Source: Bacteroidota bacterium (GTDB lineage Bacteria; Bacteroidota; Bacteroidia; Chitinophagales; LD1). Taken from it: a stretch of DNA of 64,000 nt. The position numbers and the translations under genes are program-made. Positions 34,911 through 44,562 of this stretch are shown here, piece after piece. The stretch is from the NCBI GenBank assembly GCA_018267385.1, contig JAFDYN010000007.1:310001-374000 (forward strand), read 5' to 3'. The notes beneath the pieces were generated by a model. It did not search any database. It saw only the letters and a list, made by a program, of their open reading frames with translations, and was not told the DNA's origin. Each line of letters begins with the position of its first letter. Within the stretch, counting starts at the first letter, position 1.

Positions 34911-37895
34911 TTATAATTCATATCTGAATCCAACCTGGCCCCTCTGCCTATAGACCTCTACACGTAGTGGACGGTTAGGATTTCCTACATACTCTTTGTA
35001 AGTCCAATTGAGGAGATTGTTTGCCTCAAAGTAGACAGAGAAGTGCTTTTTGAAATCATAGGATATCTGAAAATCCATACTGTACTGCTCGCCCATGAAG
35101 ATGTCAAAGTCCTGGTCTTTGTGTATCAATTCTCCATTTGTACTATTAGGCAGTGTGGCTAGGTTGAGCTCCAGGAGGAAAGGACTATTATAATTAAGCG
35201 CAAGTGCAGCTTTGACTCCATACTTCTCATAGAGCAATGAAACATTATATAGCAGGGGGCTCTGCTCAGACATTGCTTGTGTCTTAGGGCGTCCCGCCAC
35301 ATGCATACGCGAGTATGAGTACGTGATATTGGCACCGATGCCAAACCCCGAAGCAAAGCGCGGCAGGAAGTCAAACTTACGCTTGATCTCGGCCTCTACC
35401 CCCCAGACCCATGCATCTGCATTGCCATAGCTCTTGGTGACAAAATAAGTGAGCGGATCTATACCCCCTGTGGATGTCACGATAATATGATTGACGATAT
35501 ACTTACCGTAGGTGCTAAGTGTCAGCAGTCCTTTATTGCCCCAGAAGTATTGGTAACTCAGGTCAAAGTTGTGTGAATAGGAAGGCTTGAGATGCGGATT
35601 GCCTTTGATGTACAGGTAGTCCTGGTATTTGATAAGCGGTGCTCCGGGTTTCGTCTCCTGAAAGTTTGCCCGGTGAAAAGTACGGGATATGGCGCCGCGT
35701 AGATTCATACGGTCATTGATCTTGTAGTTCACGTTGAGCGCTGGCAGGATAGAAACGTAATTTTGCCTGGTAAAAGAATCTACCACGGGCTGGTAGGCAT
35801 GCATCATAGAGTCGTACGGGTCTATACCGTACTGCGGCAGAGATGAAAAGTTTAGATCGAGCGCGTGCTCGTATAGACGCGTATTCTCTACGCGTAGTCC
35901 ACCTACTATATTCCACTTGCCTATAGTAGCATCCACCATAGCGTAGCCGGAGAGCTGAGTTTCTGTGTAGTCATATGTAGATCCTACCCAGTATGGATAT
36001 TGCTCATTAAATGAATCCACATAGTGATTGATCATCCTTGAGTTTCCCCATCGCTCCATATCTGCTATGAAGCTGTTGAGCTGATCTCTGGTCATATTGG
36101 GTACATCAATATTGCCATAGTTGCTGCCATATTTTGCGAGAAAATCTTTCCAGCGGGCGGGCTGGGTGGCAAACATATTGAGGAAGTAATCCCGGGAATT
36201 CTGACCGTTATTGGGATTTTGTGTCCACCAGTGAAAGCCCAGTTTTCTTTCACCTTTCTTATAGCGTCCCTTTGCCCCGACCTGTAGTGTCACTTTAGGT
36301 GCGATCTGGTACTTCAGATCCAGTGCTACTACGCCGGGGTCCAGCTCATACGTATAGTTTGTCTCTGACCTGGCCTCCAGGAAAACCAGCGTGTTTGCAT
36401 TGAACGGCTGCAGGGTTTGGGGCTGGATATTGGTCCAGTGATCTCCGTGGCCGTAGGGATTGTCTATGTCGAGCAGTTTTGAGCTGGACCAAGGTGGATT
36501 TTTAGGATCGTAGGGTGCATTAGGATCATACTTTGCTCCATTCTGCAGTATCGGATCTACGTCAGAATATATGACCGGAGTTTTATTGGTAAATACAGCC
36601 GTGAGGTAGCCATCTCTGGGATCGGTCGGATTCTGAGCCGGGGTGCCATAAAAGAACCGGTTGTAGTACGAGGAATACTTGATATCTATCTTCAATGCAC
36701 TGGTCGGTTTAATCTCAGCCTCCAGGCTGCCACCAAATAGCTGACGGTTCAGCAGGCCGTGAATAAACTGTGGCTGCACAGTAGTACCATCACCAGAGGC
36801 ATATGTATAAGACATTTTATTCTGATACTTATTGTCCCACATGAGACCCGTCATACCCCTGAATCCCAGTTTCACCATAGGAGATACCTGCCAGTCAAAA
36901 CCAGCATTTGTCCCAAAGTTGGTCCTGTTGCCCGAATAATCTTTCAGGTCATAGCGATTGATGGCATGATTGAAGTTGTTTCCGTAGATCAGCTTATACG
37001 CGTCTACCTCATAAAAATTCTCTCTGGCAGTCGCATTGATCACATACCGGAACTTGCCATTTTTAGTCATATCCCCCCATAGCAGATTGATATTACCGGT
37101 GGGTTTCTGTGAGAGGAGATTGAAGCCCAGGCCCGAGTTGAGCACAAATGTCCGCCTGTCTACCGGTTCTTTTAGTATAAAGTTGATACTGCCACCCACG
37201 TTGTCACCTTCCATATCGGGTGTCACTGTACGGGTCACCTCTATGCGGTCTATCAGGTCTGCAGGCAGCACCTCAAATTCAAAGGAGCGCGATGTGTTTT
37301 CCTCATCAGCTACAGGTAGGCGATCCCCATTGATGAGTGTGGAGGTCCAGTCTACGGGAGTACCCCGCAGAGATACGTAGCCTCCTTCTCCTTTATTGGT
37401 ATGCACAGCCACGCCGGCCACACGCTTGAGCGCATCTGCTGCATTTTTATCCGGGAGCTTTTTGATATTCTCAGCAGATATCACAGTCACTACTTTTTGG
37501 GAATTTTTGGTGATATCTATCGCCTGCGTTTCTGAGCCTTGTTTATGTTTGCCCTTTACTGTGATTTCATTAAAGGTCTTATTGTCGGGCTTCAATCTGA
37601 TCACACCCAGATTGATGTTAGCGCCGGCGGCCACATCTATATTGCGGCTGTACTTTTCATATCCAATGAAAGACACTGAAATGGTATAACGCCCTGGCTG
37701 AATATTGCGGAGTGCAAATTCTCCTTTATCGTTTGCAGTAGTGCCTATAGTACTGCTGTCTATGATCACTGATGCGCCAGTGAGAGGTTCTTTGCTTTCG
37801 GCTACTGAGCCGATGATAGTGGCCGAAGCCTGGCCAGAGACTACTGAGCTAAATATAGACAGGCAGAGTAATAGCGTAAAACACTTATTGAACAA
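34911..37895 (-). CDS. TonB-dependent outer-membrane receptor
   Basis: 994 residues. The start is a TTG at 37895, supported by the signal peptide that follows (MFNKCFTLLLCLSIFSSVVSG). Next come a carboxypeptidase-regulatory-like beta domain (about 25-105), the plug domain (VISAENIKKLPDKNAADALKRVAG, GGYVSLRGTP, about 135-240) and a 22-strand barrel ending ...GQVGFRYEL. The KLPDKNAADALKRVAGV plug type resembles receptors for larger organic ligands rather than siderophores. Coupled to the phosphatase gene, it may import the product of that enzyme. Confidence 0.9.
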   Translation of the reverse strand: MFNKCFTLLLCLSIFSSVVSGQASATIIGSVAESKEPLTGASVIIDSSTIGTTANDKGEFALRNIQPGRYTISVSFIGYEKYSRNIDVAAGANINLGVIRLKPDNKTFNEITVKGKHKQGSETQAIDITKNSQKVVTVISAENIKKLPDKNAADALKRVAGVAVHTNKGEGGYVSLRGTPVDWTSTLINGDRLPVADEENTSRSFEFEVLPADLIDRIEVTRTVTPDMEGDNVGGSINFILKEPVDRRTFVLNSGLGFNLLSQKPTGNINLLWGDMTKNGKFRYVINATARENFYEVDAYKLIYGNNFNHAINRYDLKDYSGNRTNFGTNAGFDWQVSPMVKLGFRGMTGLMWDNKYQNKMSYTYASGDGTTVQPQFIHGLLNRQLFGGSLEAEIKPTSALKIDIKYSSYYNRFFYGTPAQNPTDPRDGYLTAVFTNKTPVIYSDVDPILQNGAKYDPNAPYDPKNPPWSSSKLLDIDNPYGHGDHWTNIQPQTLQPFNANTLVFLEARSETNYTYELDPGVVALDLKYQIAPKVTLQVGAKGRYKKGERKLGFHWWTQNPNNGQNSRDYFLNMFATQPARWKDFLAKYGSNYGNIDVPNMTRDQLNSFIADMERWGNSRMINHYVDSFNEQYPYWVGSTYDYTETQLSGYAMVDATIGKWNIVGGLRVENTRLYEHALDLNFSSLPQYGIDPYDSMMHAYQPVVDSFTRQNYVSILPALNVNYKINDRMNLRGAISRTFHRANFQETKPGAPLIKYQDYLYIKGNPHLKPSYSHNFDLSYQYFWGNKGLLTLSTYGKYIVNHIIVTSTGGIDPLTYFVTKSYGNADAWVWGVEAEIKRKFDFLPRFASGFGIGANITYSYSRMHVAGRPKTQAMSEQSPLLYNVSLLYEKYGVKAALALNYNSPFLLELNLATLPNSTNGELIHKDQDFDIFMGEQYSMDFQISYDFKKHFSVYFEANNLLNWTYKEYVGNPNRPLRVEVYRQRGQVGFRYEL

Positions 37896-37914
37896 GGCGG
37901 AATTTTTGGGTCGT

Positions 37915-37922
37915 CAAAAATA
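37915..37922 (-). promoter_or_regulatory. -7 element of the TonB receptor-phosphatase operon
   Basis: TATTTTTG on the minus strand, a full TAnnTTTG match, 19 bases before the TTG start; it supports that unusual start. Confidence 0.45.
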
Positions 37923-37995
37923 TTTCCGCAGTGTTATTCTATATCTACTGCAATATTACTTCTTGGTTACCAGCCATGTGCTCAACGGATTTTTG

Positions 37996-39216
37996 TCACC
38001 GATGCCTGAAAAACTTCCAGCTCCAGGCTATAGAAAGCAATGCCAATAATACAAGGATATAGGTGGCAGGAGAGATCAGGGTCAAGCCGCAAAACAGAAT
38101 AGCGATAGCCGTACCATATACAATGCGGATATTCTCTGATATCCATATCCAGCTTTTGCTCTCCATGATACCACCCCAGTCTATGATAGTGTGCCACAGC
38201 AGCAGCGCTCCGACCCAGCGCTGCCAGACGGCCCAATCAGAGTTTGGCTTGATGACATACATCATGAGCAGGACGCCGAGTACTAAATGCAGTATGAGAT
38301 ACGGGCGGGCATTGGCAAATGCCTGCGGGCGATATTTTTGCTGATTAGACAGAGTGACCTCTGTGATCGGCTCGAGAGGGGCCAGACCCCGCGGCCTCCA
38401 TCCCAGGGGCATGAACCAGAGCTTTACCTTATCTATGGCATAGGGCGCTGCCACCGCATCGCGCCAGAGCGTGCGGTAGTAGTGAAAATTGATGGTGATG
38501 GGATTCCAGGAGTGCGGCGGGTGGTACATGCCATAGATCACTTTCTCATCCTCCTCTGCAAAGGTGCCAAACAGCCGGTCCCATATGATCAGAAATTCAC
38601 TAAAGTTCTTATCCAGGTATTTGAAGTTCACGCCATGATGTACCCTATGGTGAGATGGTGTGGTAAACGTGAACTCCACCCAGCGCCATAGCTTAGGTAC
38701 GAGCTCTGTGTGGTGTAGAAATGCGATAAACAGATGGATGCCCGTCATAGCATAGATGTCTACCGGCTTGAATCCAATGATGGTGAGAGGCCAGAAGAAA
38801 AAGAAAGAGAACAAACGCTGGGTGACACTGGCACGCAACGCTACAGCAAAGTTCATCTCCTCTGCGGAGTGGTGTGGTGAATGAGCAGCCCACATGATAT
38901 TGATATGATGGCCCCAGCGGTGCACCCAGTAGAAAATGAAGTCCACTCCCAGTAGCAAGAGCAGGAAATTGTACCAGGTCATCTCAATATTATCAATGAG
39001 GCGGAAATGTGTCCATAGATAGCCATATACTACAAACACCCCGGCAGCCACGAGGACATTGACTGTCTGATTTCCCAGAGCAGTACCAAAATTAGCTATC
39101 AGCTCCTCAAAACTGATCAGGTCCTTTTTGTAATACCAGCATAGTATTATCTCCAGTATGACGAAGACGATCGCAATGGGCGTGAGCGTGGCATAAATAT
39201 TTCCGATATTTCCCAT
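37996..39216 (-). CDS. Sterol desaturase / fatty acid hydroxylase superfamily membrane protein
   Basis: 406 residues, several helices. The eight-histidine di-iron motifs are present: HRWGHHINIMWAAHSPHHSAEEMN (about 97-120), HLFIAFLHHTE (about 162-172) and PSHHRVHHGVN (about 188-198). These enzymes hydroxylate or desaturate lipids in the membrane with O2 and two irons. A C-terminal extension of about 130 residues carries three or four more helices. Promoter TTTC-N19-TAAATTAG directly precedes the ATG by 4 bases. Confidence 0.85.
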   Translation of the reverse strand: MGNIGNIYATLTPIAIVFVILEIILCWYYKKDLISFEELIANFGTALGNQTVNVLVAAGVFVVYGYLWTHFRLIDNIEMTWYNFLLLLLGVDFIFYWVHRWGHHINIMWAAHSPHHSAEEMNFAVALRASVTQRLFSFFFFWPLTIIGFKPVDIYAMTGIHLFIAFLHHTELVPKLWRWVEFTFTTPSHHRVHHGVNFKYLDKNFSEFLIIWDRLFGTFAEEDEKVIYGMYHPPHSWNPITINFHYYRTLWRDAVAAPYAIDKVKLWFMPLGWRPRGLAPLEPITEVTLSNQQKYRPQAFANARPYLILHLVLGVLLMMYVIKPNSDWAVWQRWVGALLLWHTIIDWGGIMESKSWIWISENIRIVYGTAIAILFCGLTLISPATYILVLLALLSIAWSWKFFRHR

Positions 39217-39220
39217 CTTC

Positions 39221-39251
39221 CTAATTTACAAATCCCTTCAGGATCGGGAAA
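39221..39251 (-). promoter_or_regulatory. Promoter of the sterol desaturase-like gene
   Basis: On the minus strand TTTC, 19 bases, TAAATTAG (39228-39221; one mismatch), and then only 4 bases to the ATG at 39216: a likely leaderless transcript. Confidence 0.45.
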
Positions 39252-39295
39252 TATCAGCGGGGATGGAGGTAAAAGAATTTCAACCAATGGCAATA

Positions 39296-40612
39296 TCAAC
39301 CCCTATGATGTGATATGGGAGCGTAGGTGCGATCCATCATATCCCTGATCTCTGATGTACAGAGTCTGCTGATACTGCCCTCATGCGTGTGAGTCAGGTC
39401 TCGCGATGGATGGAAAGTCCCGTTATTGATAGAGTCACCCACAGATCTGTAGGCGTCCCGGAAGGGTATCTTATTTACCACCTGTTTATTGATCTCCTCC
39501 ACACTGAAAAGGTGGTCAAATATTTTGTCATCCAGTATATCGCGGCGTACCTGCACATCGCGCAGCGCATATAGCAGCATAGAGAGGCAATCCTTTATAC
39601 TGTCAATAGCCGGGAAGGTGATGTCCTTCGTCAGCTGCATATCGCGATGATATCCCGATGGGAGATTATTGCAGAGTAGTGTCATCTCGTTGGGCGATGC
39701 CAATATGCGGCTACACCGCGCGCGTATGAGCTCAAATATATCCGGGTTCTTTTTGTGCGGCATGATACTGGACCCGGTAGTGAGTGAGTCAGGGAAAGAA
39801 ATATAGCCCCACTGCTGACTCATATAGAGGCACACATCATAGCTAAACCTGGAGATCGTAGCTGCTACCGATGAGATGCCTGACAGGACGGCTTTCTCAG
39901 ATTTTCCACGCGTCATCTGAGCATAGACGGCATTATAGTTCATCTCTGCAAAGCCTAGTAAGGCTGTAGTCATCGTCCTATCGAGTGGGAATGCAGAACC
40001 ATAGCCTGCACCGGAGCCGAGGGGATTTTTATCTACTACTTTATATGCCGCTACGAGCGCCTCCATGTCATCTACCAGACTCTCTGCATAAGCCCCAAAC
40101 CATAGCCCAAAAGAGGAAGGCATAGCTAGTTGGAAATGCGTATAGCCGGGCAGCAGATCTTCTTTGTACTGCTCGCTCAGCTCCTGCCACCGGTCAAATA
40201 AATATTTGACCAACGCTGCCACCTGCTGTAATTCATCTTTCAGGTATAGTTTCAGATCCACAAGCACCTGATCATTTCGCGAGCGGCCGGTATGTAGCTT
40301 TTTGCCGGCCTCACCGATGCGTTCGGTCAGTATTTTCTCCACCTGTGAGTGTACGTCCTCTACGTGCTCTTCTATCTCAAAGGAGCCACGGCTGATCTCT
40401 GACAGGATCTCTGTGAGTCCGGCCTTGATCTGCTCAAACTCATCCAGCGTAATAATACCTACATGTGCCAGCATCTCAGCGTGGGCCAAAGAGCCTTTCA
40501 CATCGTATTGCGCCAGGCGCATATCCCAATGACGGTCATTGCCCACCGTGAAACGTTCTGTGACCAGAGAGCGGTCATCCTGCGAGGTATTGCTTTTTTG
40601 CCAGAGCTTCAT
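39296..40612 (-). CDS. argH: Argininosuccinate lyase
   Basis: 438 residues. Contains the fumarase/aspartase-superfamily signature GSSIMPHKKNPD (about 280-291), LHTGRSRNDQVLVDLKLYLKDE (about 105-126) and LLPGYTHFQLAMPSSFGLW. It splits argininosuccinate into arginine and fumarate, the last step of the pathway. It is the last gene of the arginine operon, 10 bases after the argE-like gene. Confidence 0.95.
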   Translation of the reverse strand: MKLWQKSNTSQDDRSLVTERFTVGNDRHWDMRLAQYDVKGSLAHAEMLAHVGIITLDEFEQIKAGLTEILSEISRGSFEIEEHVEDVHSQVEKILTERIGEAGKKLHTGRSRNDQVLVDLKLYLKDELQQVAALVKYLFDRWQELSEQYKEDLLPGYTHFQLAMPSSFGLWFGAYAESLVDDMEALVAAYKVVDKNPLGSGAGYGSAFPLDRTMTTALLGFAEMNYNAVYAQMTRGKSEKAVLSGISSVAATISRFSYDVCLYMSQQWGYISFPDSLTTGSSIMPHKKNPDIFELIRARCSRILASPNEMTLLCNNLPSGYHRDMQLTKDITFPAIDSIKDCLSMLLYALRDVQVRRDILDDKIFDHLFSVEEINKQVVNKIPFRDAYRSVGDSINNGTFHPSRDLTHTHEGSISRLCTSEIRDMMDRTYAPISHHRG

Positions 40613-40622
40613 GGTAGACAGT

Positions 40623-41708
40623 TTATGCTTTTGAGAAATAGTGATCTAATAGCGCAATATAGCCGGCGATACCAGCCTCTATCTCCCGGATGTAGATGTA
40701 CTCATCAGCGCTATGAGAGCGGGCCGAGTCTCCGGGGCCCATTTTCACAGAGGGCCATGGTAGCAATGCCATATCTGAGGTAGTAGGAGAGCCATATAAA
40801 TTTACGCCAAGGGATCGGGCTGATCCCAGTACGGCATGGTCAGGAGAGATAAATGACGGCTTGATACGCGTAGAGCGCTCTCTGACCTCGCAGGAAATGT
40901 GACTCCTTACTTCCTGCAGCACCTCCGCATGAGTATAGCAATCGTTCAAACGTATATCTACCGTAAAGGTACAGGCTGCCGGTACCTGATTGTGGGCCGA
41001 TCCGGCATTGATCATTGTCACATTCATACTGACCTCTCCCAGCCAGGGAGATACCTTGTCAAAACGATAGCTGCGAAACCAGTCAATATCCGGTATGGCA
41101 TTATAGATCGCATTGACCCCTTCCTGTCGTGCCGCATGACCTGCCACACCGTGTGCGGTACAGTCTAACACCAGGAGTCCGCGCTCTGCCACAGCCATCT
41201 GCATGAGTGTAGGCTCTCCGACTATGGCGAGATCAATAGGCGAAAGGTCAGTTATAATACTCTCTATCCCCCCGGTGCCGGAGATCTCCTCTTCGGCTGT
41301 AGCGGCATAAACAATATTAAATGGCAGATCAGCGCGGTCATAGTAGTGCAGAAACGCTCCCAGTAGTGAAACCAGAGGCCCACCGGCATCATTGCTACCC
41401 AGGCCATAGAGCTTATCATCTATGATCTGTGCGGCAAAAGGATCACGTGTATAACCTTTATTAGGCTTCACGGTATCATGATGTGAATTCAGTAGTAGCG
41501 TTTTCTTGCCGGGTGCGAAGGATTTATTTTTTGCCCAGATATTGTTACCCTTTCTGTGATGCAGGATGCCCCTGCCGGACAAATAGGAAACCAGGAGTTC
41601 TGCTGTGGCATCTTCCTCGCGGCTGAAAGAAGGTATGGCTATCAGCCTTTGTAGCAGGCTGATCATTTCAGTAGCAGTATCAGTGACTGATGCGCGTGCC
41701 ATAGCCAT
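40623..41708 (-). CDS. M20-family acyl-ornithine deacetylase (ArgE-type)
   Basis: 361 residues. Metal-site motifs: NSHHDTVKPNKGYTRDPF (about 94-111), GLGSNDAGGPL (about 121-131) and ATAEEEISGTGG (about 156-167). The position between argB and argH makes removal of the N-acyl group from acyl-ornithine or, in Bacteroidota, acyl-citrulline the likely reaction. Related proteins may be annotated DapE or LysK, but the context decides for arginine. The start overlaps argB by 29 bases, or 23 if the second ATG (41702) is used. Confidence 0.85.
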   Translation of the reverse strand: MAMARASVTDTATEMISLLQRLIAIPSFSREEDATAELLVSYLSGRGILHHRKGNNIWAKNKSFAPGKKTLLLNSHHDTVKPNKGYTRDPFAAQIIDDKLYGLGSNDAGGPLVSLLGAFLHYYDRADLPFNIVYAATAEEEISGTGGIESIITDLSPIDLAIVGEPTLMQMAVAERGLLVLDCTAHGVAGHAARQEGVNAIYNAIPDIDWFRSYRFDKVSPWLGEVSMNVTMINAGSAHNQVPAACTFTVDIRLNDCYTHAEVLQEVRSHISCEVRERSTRIKPSFISPDHAVLGSARSLGVNLYGSPTTSDMALLPWPSVKMGPGDSARSHSADEYIYIREIEAGIAGYIALLDHYFSKA

Positions 41709-42474
41709 GTTTATTATTTGCTAGTGAGATAATATCGTCCGAACGGCCTATGATGACCTGTGCAACACCATCTGATACAGCCTGACAGGCGTTGTCTATT
41801 TTGGGTATCATACCGCTACCTATGGTGCCGTTTGCTTTGAGTTCCGCAGCCTCTGATACTCTGATCAGCGGTATTACGCTATCCTCATCTGTGACGTCAC
41901 TCAGTACTCCATTCTTCTCAAAACAATATAACAATGTGGTCTGATACAGGCGGCTCATTGCTACCGCCAGACTCTGTGCGATCGTATCTGCATTAATATT
42001 GAGCAGATGCCCCGCGGCAGTACCGGATATGGGTGCAATAACCGGCGTAAGCCCGGCAGACAACAGCGCAGACAAGAGGTTTGTATTGATCCTGCCGGGT
42101 AGTATATCTCCTACCCAGCCATAGTCGATATCTTTGACAGGTCGCTTGGCTGCCGGTATGAGGCTGGCATCTACACCACTCAGGCCTATCGCATTTCCTC
42201 CGCGGGCATTGATTTTGGCTACGATAGTTTTATTGATAAAACCAGCGTAAGTCATGGTGACGATCCTAATAGTTGCATCATCAGTGATACGCCGGCCTTC
42301 TACCATTTTTGTCTCTATTCCCAGGCTGGTGCTGAGTTCTGTAGCGAGTTTACCGCCACCATGCACGAGTATTTTGGGCCCATCTATAGTGCAAAGATCG
42401 CTGAGAAATTTCTCAAGTACCGGCGTATTGTCTATCACATTACCACCTATCTTTATGACGATCAGCTGCTCCAT
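41680..42474 (-). CDS. argB: N-acetylglutamate kinase
   Basis: 264 residues. Amino-acid-kinase fold: IKIGGNVID (7-15), ILVHGGGKLATELS (35-48), GLSGVDASLIPAAKR, LNINADTIAQSLAVAMS and a C-terminal GTIGSGMIPKIDNACQAV motif. It phosphorylates the gamma-carboxylate of N-acylglutamate. The ATG overlaps the argF' stop by one base (TGATG). Confidence 0.93.
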   Translation of the reverse strand: MEQLIVIKIGGNVIDNTPVLEKFLSDLCTIDGPKILVHGGGKLATELSTSLGIETKMVEGRRITDDATIRIVTMTYAGFINKTIVAKINARGGNAIGLSGVDASLIPAAKRPVKDIDYGWVGDILPGRINTNLLSALLSAGLTPVIAPISGTAAGHLLNINADTIAQSLAVAMSRLYQTTLLYCFEKNGVLSDVTDEDSVIPLIRVSEAAELKANGTIGSGMIPKIDNACQAVSDGVAQVIIGRSDDIISLANNKHGYGTRISH

Positions 42475-43421
42475 CAGATTGTTTCCAGCATTTTTTTCAA
42501 AACAGCCTGTGCAGCCGTGACCCTATGGCCGGCCTGCACCTGTATCAGGCTGTCAGGCCCGTCTATCAGCTCGTCTATGAGCTCTACATTGCGACGTACA
42601 GGCAGGCAGTGCATGATCTTCGCATTATTAGTAGCTTGCATTTTTTGAGGTGTGAGGAGCCAGTCGCCCTCCACAGATGGCATAGCGCCATAATCCTCAT
42701 ATGAGGACCAGTTCTTGACATATACATAGTCTGCACCAGCCAGGGCTGCATCCTGATCATAGCTGACCTCTGCACCCCGGGAAAACTCCGGTGCCAGCTC
42801 ATATCCCCTGGGCTGGGCGATCACCACCTCCGCCCCGGAGGCTACTGCCCATTCGGCAAAGGAATTAGGAACAGCCTGAGGGAGCGCCTTGATGTGGGGT
42901 GCCCATGTGAGCACCACCCTGGGTTTTGCCCTTTTCTTTGTTTCAGCTATCGTGATCATATCAGCAAAGCTCTGCAGCGGATGGCGTGTGCCGGACTCCA
43001 GACTGATGAGCGGCCTGCTGCAGTACTTCTGGAAACTGTGCAATACCTGCTCCGTATAGTCCTTGTCTCTATCCACCAGGCCGGGGAAACTGCGCAGCCC
43101 TACGATATCGCAATATTGTGATATCACTCCGGCAGCTTCTCTGATATGCTCGCTCTTAGTACTATTCATCACAGCGCCATCTTCAAACTCTATCTGCCAG
43201 CTATCCTTATCCAGATTGAGCACCATTACATTCATTCCCAGATTGTAGGCGGCCCGCTGACTACTCATACGCGTACGCAGGCTAGGATTCAGGAAAAGTA
43301 ATCCAAGCGTCTTGCCTTTGCCCAGATCCGAGTACTCACCTATATTTTGTTTGATAGTGAGTGCCTCTTGTACCAGAGTAGGCACATCGCCTGCATCTTT
43401 TACTGTGAGAAACTGCTTCAT
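42474..43421 (-). CDS. argF': N-acylornithine carbamoyltransferase (argF' type)
   Basis: 315 residues, shorter and clearly different from ornithine carbamoyltransferase. Carbamoyl-phosphate loop FLNPSLRTRMSSQ (43-55), TRHPLQSFAD (about 157-166), WAPHIKALPQAVPNSFAEW and MHCLPVRRNVELIDE. This matches the N-succinyl-/N-acetyl-L-ornithine transcarbamylases of Bacteroides and Xanthomonas. The residue that sets acyl specificity in those enzymes (Pro90 in Bacteroides, Glu92 in Xanthomonas) appears to be Ser90 here (KSEH), so acetyl versus succinyl is open. Coupled to argD by a 4-base overlap. Confidence 0.9.
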   Translation of the reverse strand: MKQFLTVKDAGDVPTLVQEALTIKQNIGEYSDLGKGKTLGLLFLNPSLRTRMSSQRAAYNLGMNVMVLNLDKDSWQIEFEDGAVMNSTKSEHIREAAGVISQYCDIVGLRSFPGLVDRDKDYTEQVLHSFQKYCSRPLISLESGTRHPLQSFADMITIAETKKRAKPRVVLTWAPHIKALPQAVPNSFAEWAVASGAEVVIAQPRGYELAPEFSRGAEVSYDQDAALAGADYVYVKNWSSYEDYGAMPSVEGDWLLTPQKMQATNNAKIMHCLPVRRNVELIDELIDGPDSLIQVQAGHRVTAAQAVLKKMLETI

Positions 43422-44560
43422 ATATTAACGGGCGTTAGTTTAAGGCATGAAGACAATGCATCCAGGAAAATATCAGCCTGGTTTTTTGTCAGAGTCAGCG
43501 GGGGTAAGACGCGGAGGGTATTTTTATTTGACGAGGTGCCTGTAAAAATGTGATGCTCCTCCAGCAGTTTCCGGCGAAGCGGTGCACAAGGTCCATCAAG
43601 CTCTATACCTATCATCAGACCCATTCCCCTGACTTGTTTGACGCCTTGCAGCGCTTTGATCTGATCTATCAGGTATGCCCCTACACCAGCTGCATTTGCT
43701 ATCAGAGATTCTTCCTTCATCACATCGAGTACGGCTATTGCGGCAGCACAGGCCAGATAGTTGCCACCAAAGGTGGTACCCAGCAGGCCGTGACGGGCCT
43801 TATAGCCGGGACCCATTAGCACACCACCTATCGGAAAGCCATTGCCCATACCCTTGGCCATAGTCACGATGTCAGCCCGTATATCTGCATGCTGATGCGC
43901 AAAAAAATGACCGCTGCGGCCATAGCCTGACTGGATCTCATCCAGTATGAGTGAGGCACCATGCTGATCGCAAAGTTCGCGCAAGAGTTTCAAAAATGAA
44001 ACAGAAGGTACATGAACGCCGCCCACACCCTGTATACCCTCTATGATCACCGCCGAGATCTCGGTGCTCATAGCAGCTATCAGGGCATCTTCATCATTCC
44101 ATGGCAGGAAAATAATATTGCTGTTTTCATTGATTGCAGCCTGTATAGACGGGTCATGAGTGGCTGCTACCGCCAGTGATGTCCTGCCGTGAAAGGACCC
44201 TTCGAAAGCGATCACCTTTTTGCGGCCATTTTGAAAGGATGCTAGTTTGAGGGCGTTTTCATTCGCCTCTGCACCAGAATTACATAGAAACAGGCTATAG
44301 TCATCATATCCGCTCAGTGCGCCCAGCCTATCTGCCAGCTCCTGCTGCTGAGGTATTTTTACAGAGTTAGAGTAAAAGCCTATCTGGCGCAACTGCTCAC
44401 CCAGCAGGCTCACATAGTGCGGATGGCTATGGCCTATAGAGATAACTGCATGGCCACCGTAAAGGTCCATGTATTGCTCCCCCTTATCATCATATAGGTA
44501 GACGCCTTCACCCCTCACAGGTGTAATATCAAATAGCGGGTATACATCAAATAATTTCAT
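43418..44560 (-). CDS. argD: Acylornithine aminotransferase
   Basis: 380 residues. PLP class III aminotransferase: GHAVISIGHSHPHYV (about 35-49), FCNSGAEANENALKLA, FEGSFHGRTSLAVAATH, LILDEIQSGYGRSGHFF and the PLP lysine in MAKGMGNGFPIGGV. It transaminates N-acylglutamate semialdehyde to N-acylornithine. Two bases separate it from argC. Confidence 0.93.
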   Translation of the reverse strand: MKLFDVYPLFDITPVRGEGVYLYDDKGEQYMDLYGGHAVISIGHSHPHYVSLLGEQLRQIGFYSNSVKIPQQQELADRLGALSGYDDYSLFLCNSGAEANENALKLASFQNGRKKVIAFEGSFHGRTSLAVAATHDPSIQAAINENSNIIFLPWNDEDALIAAMSTEISAVIIEGIQGVGGVHVPSVSFLKLLRELCDQHGASLILDEIQSGYGRSGHFFAHQHADIRADIVTMAKGMGNGFPIGGVLMGPGYKARHGLLGTTFGGNYLACAAAIAVLDVMKEESLIANAAGVGAYLIDQIKALQGVKQVRGMGLMIGIELDGPCAPLRRKLLEEHHIFTGTSSNKNTLRVLPPLTLTKNQADIFLDALSSCLKLTPVNI

Positions 44561-44562
44561 GG

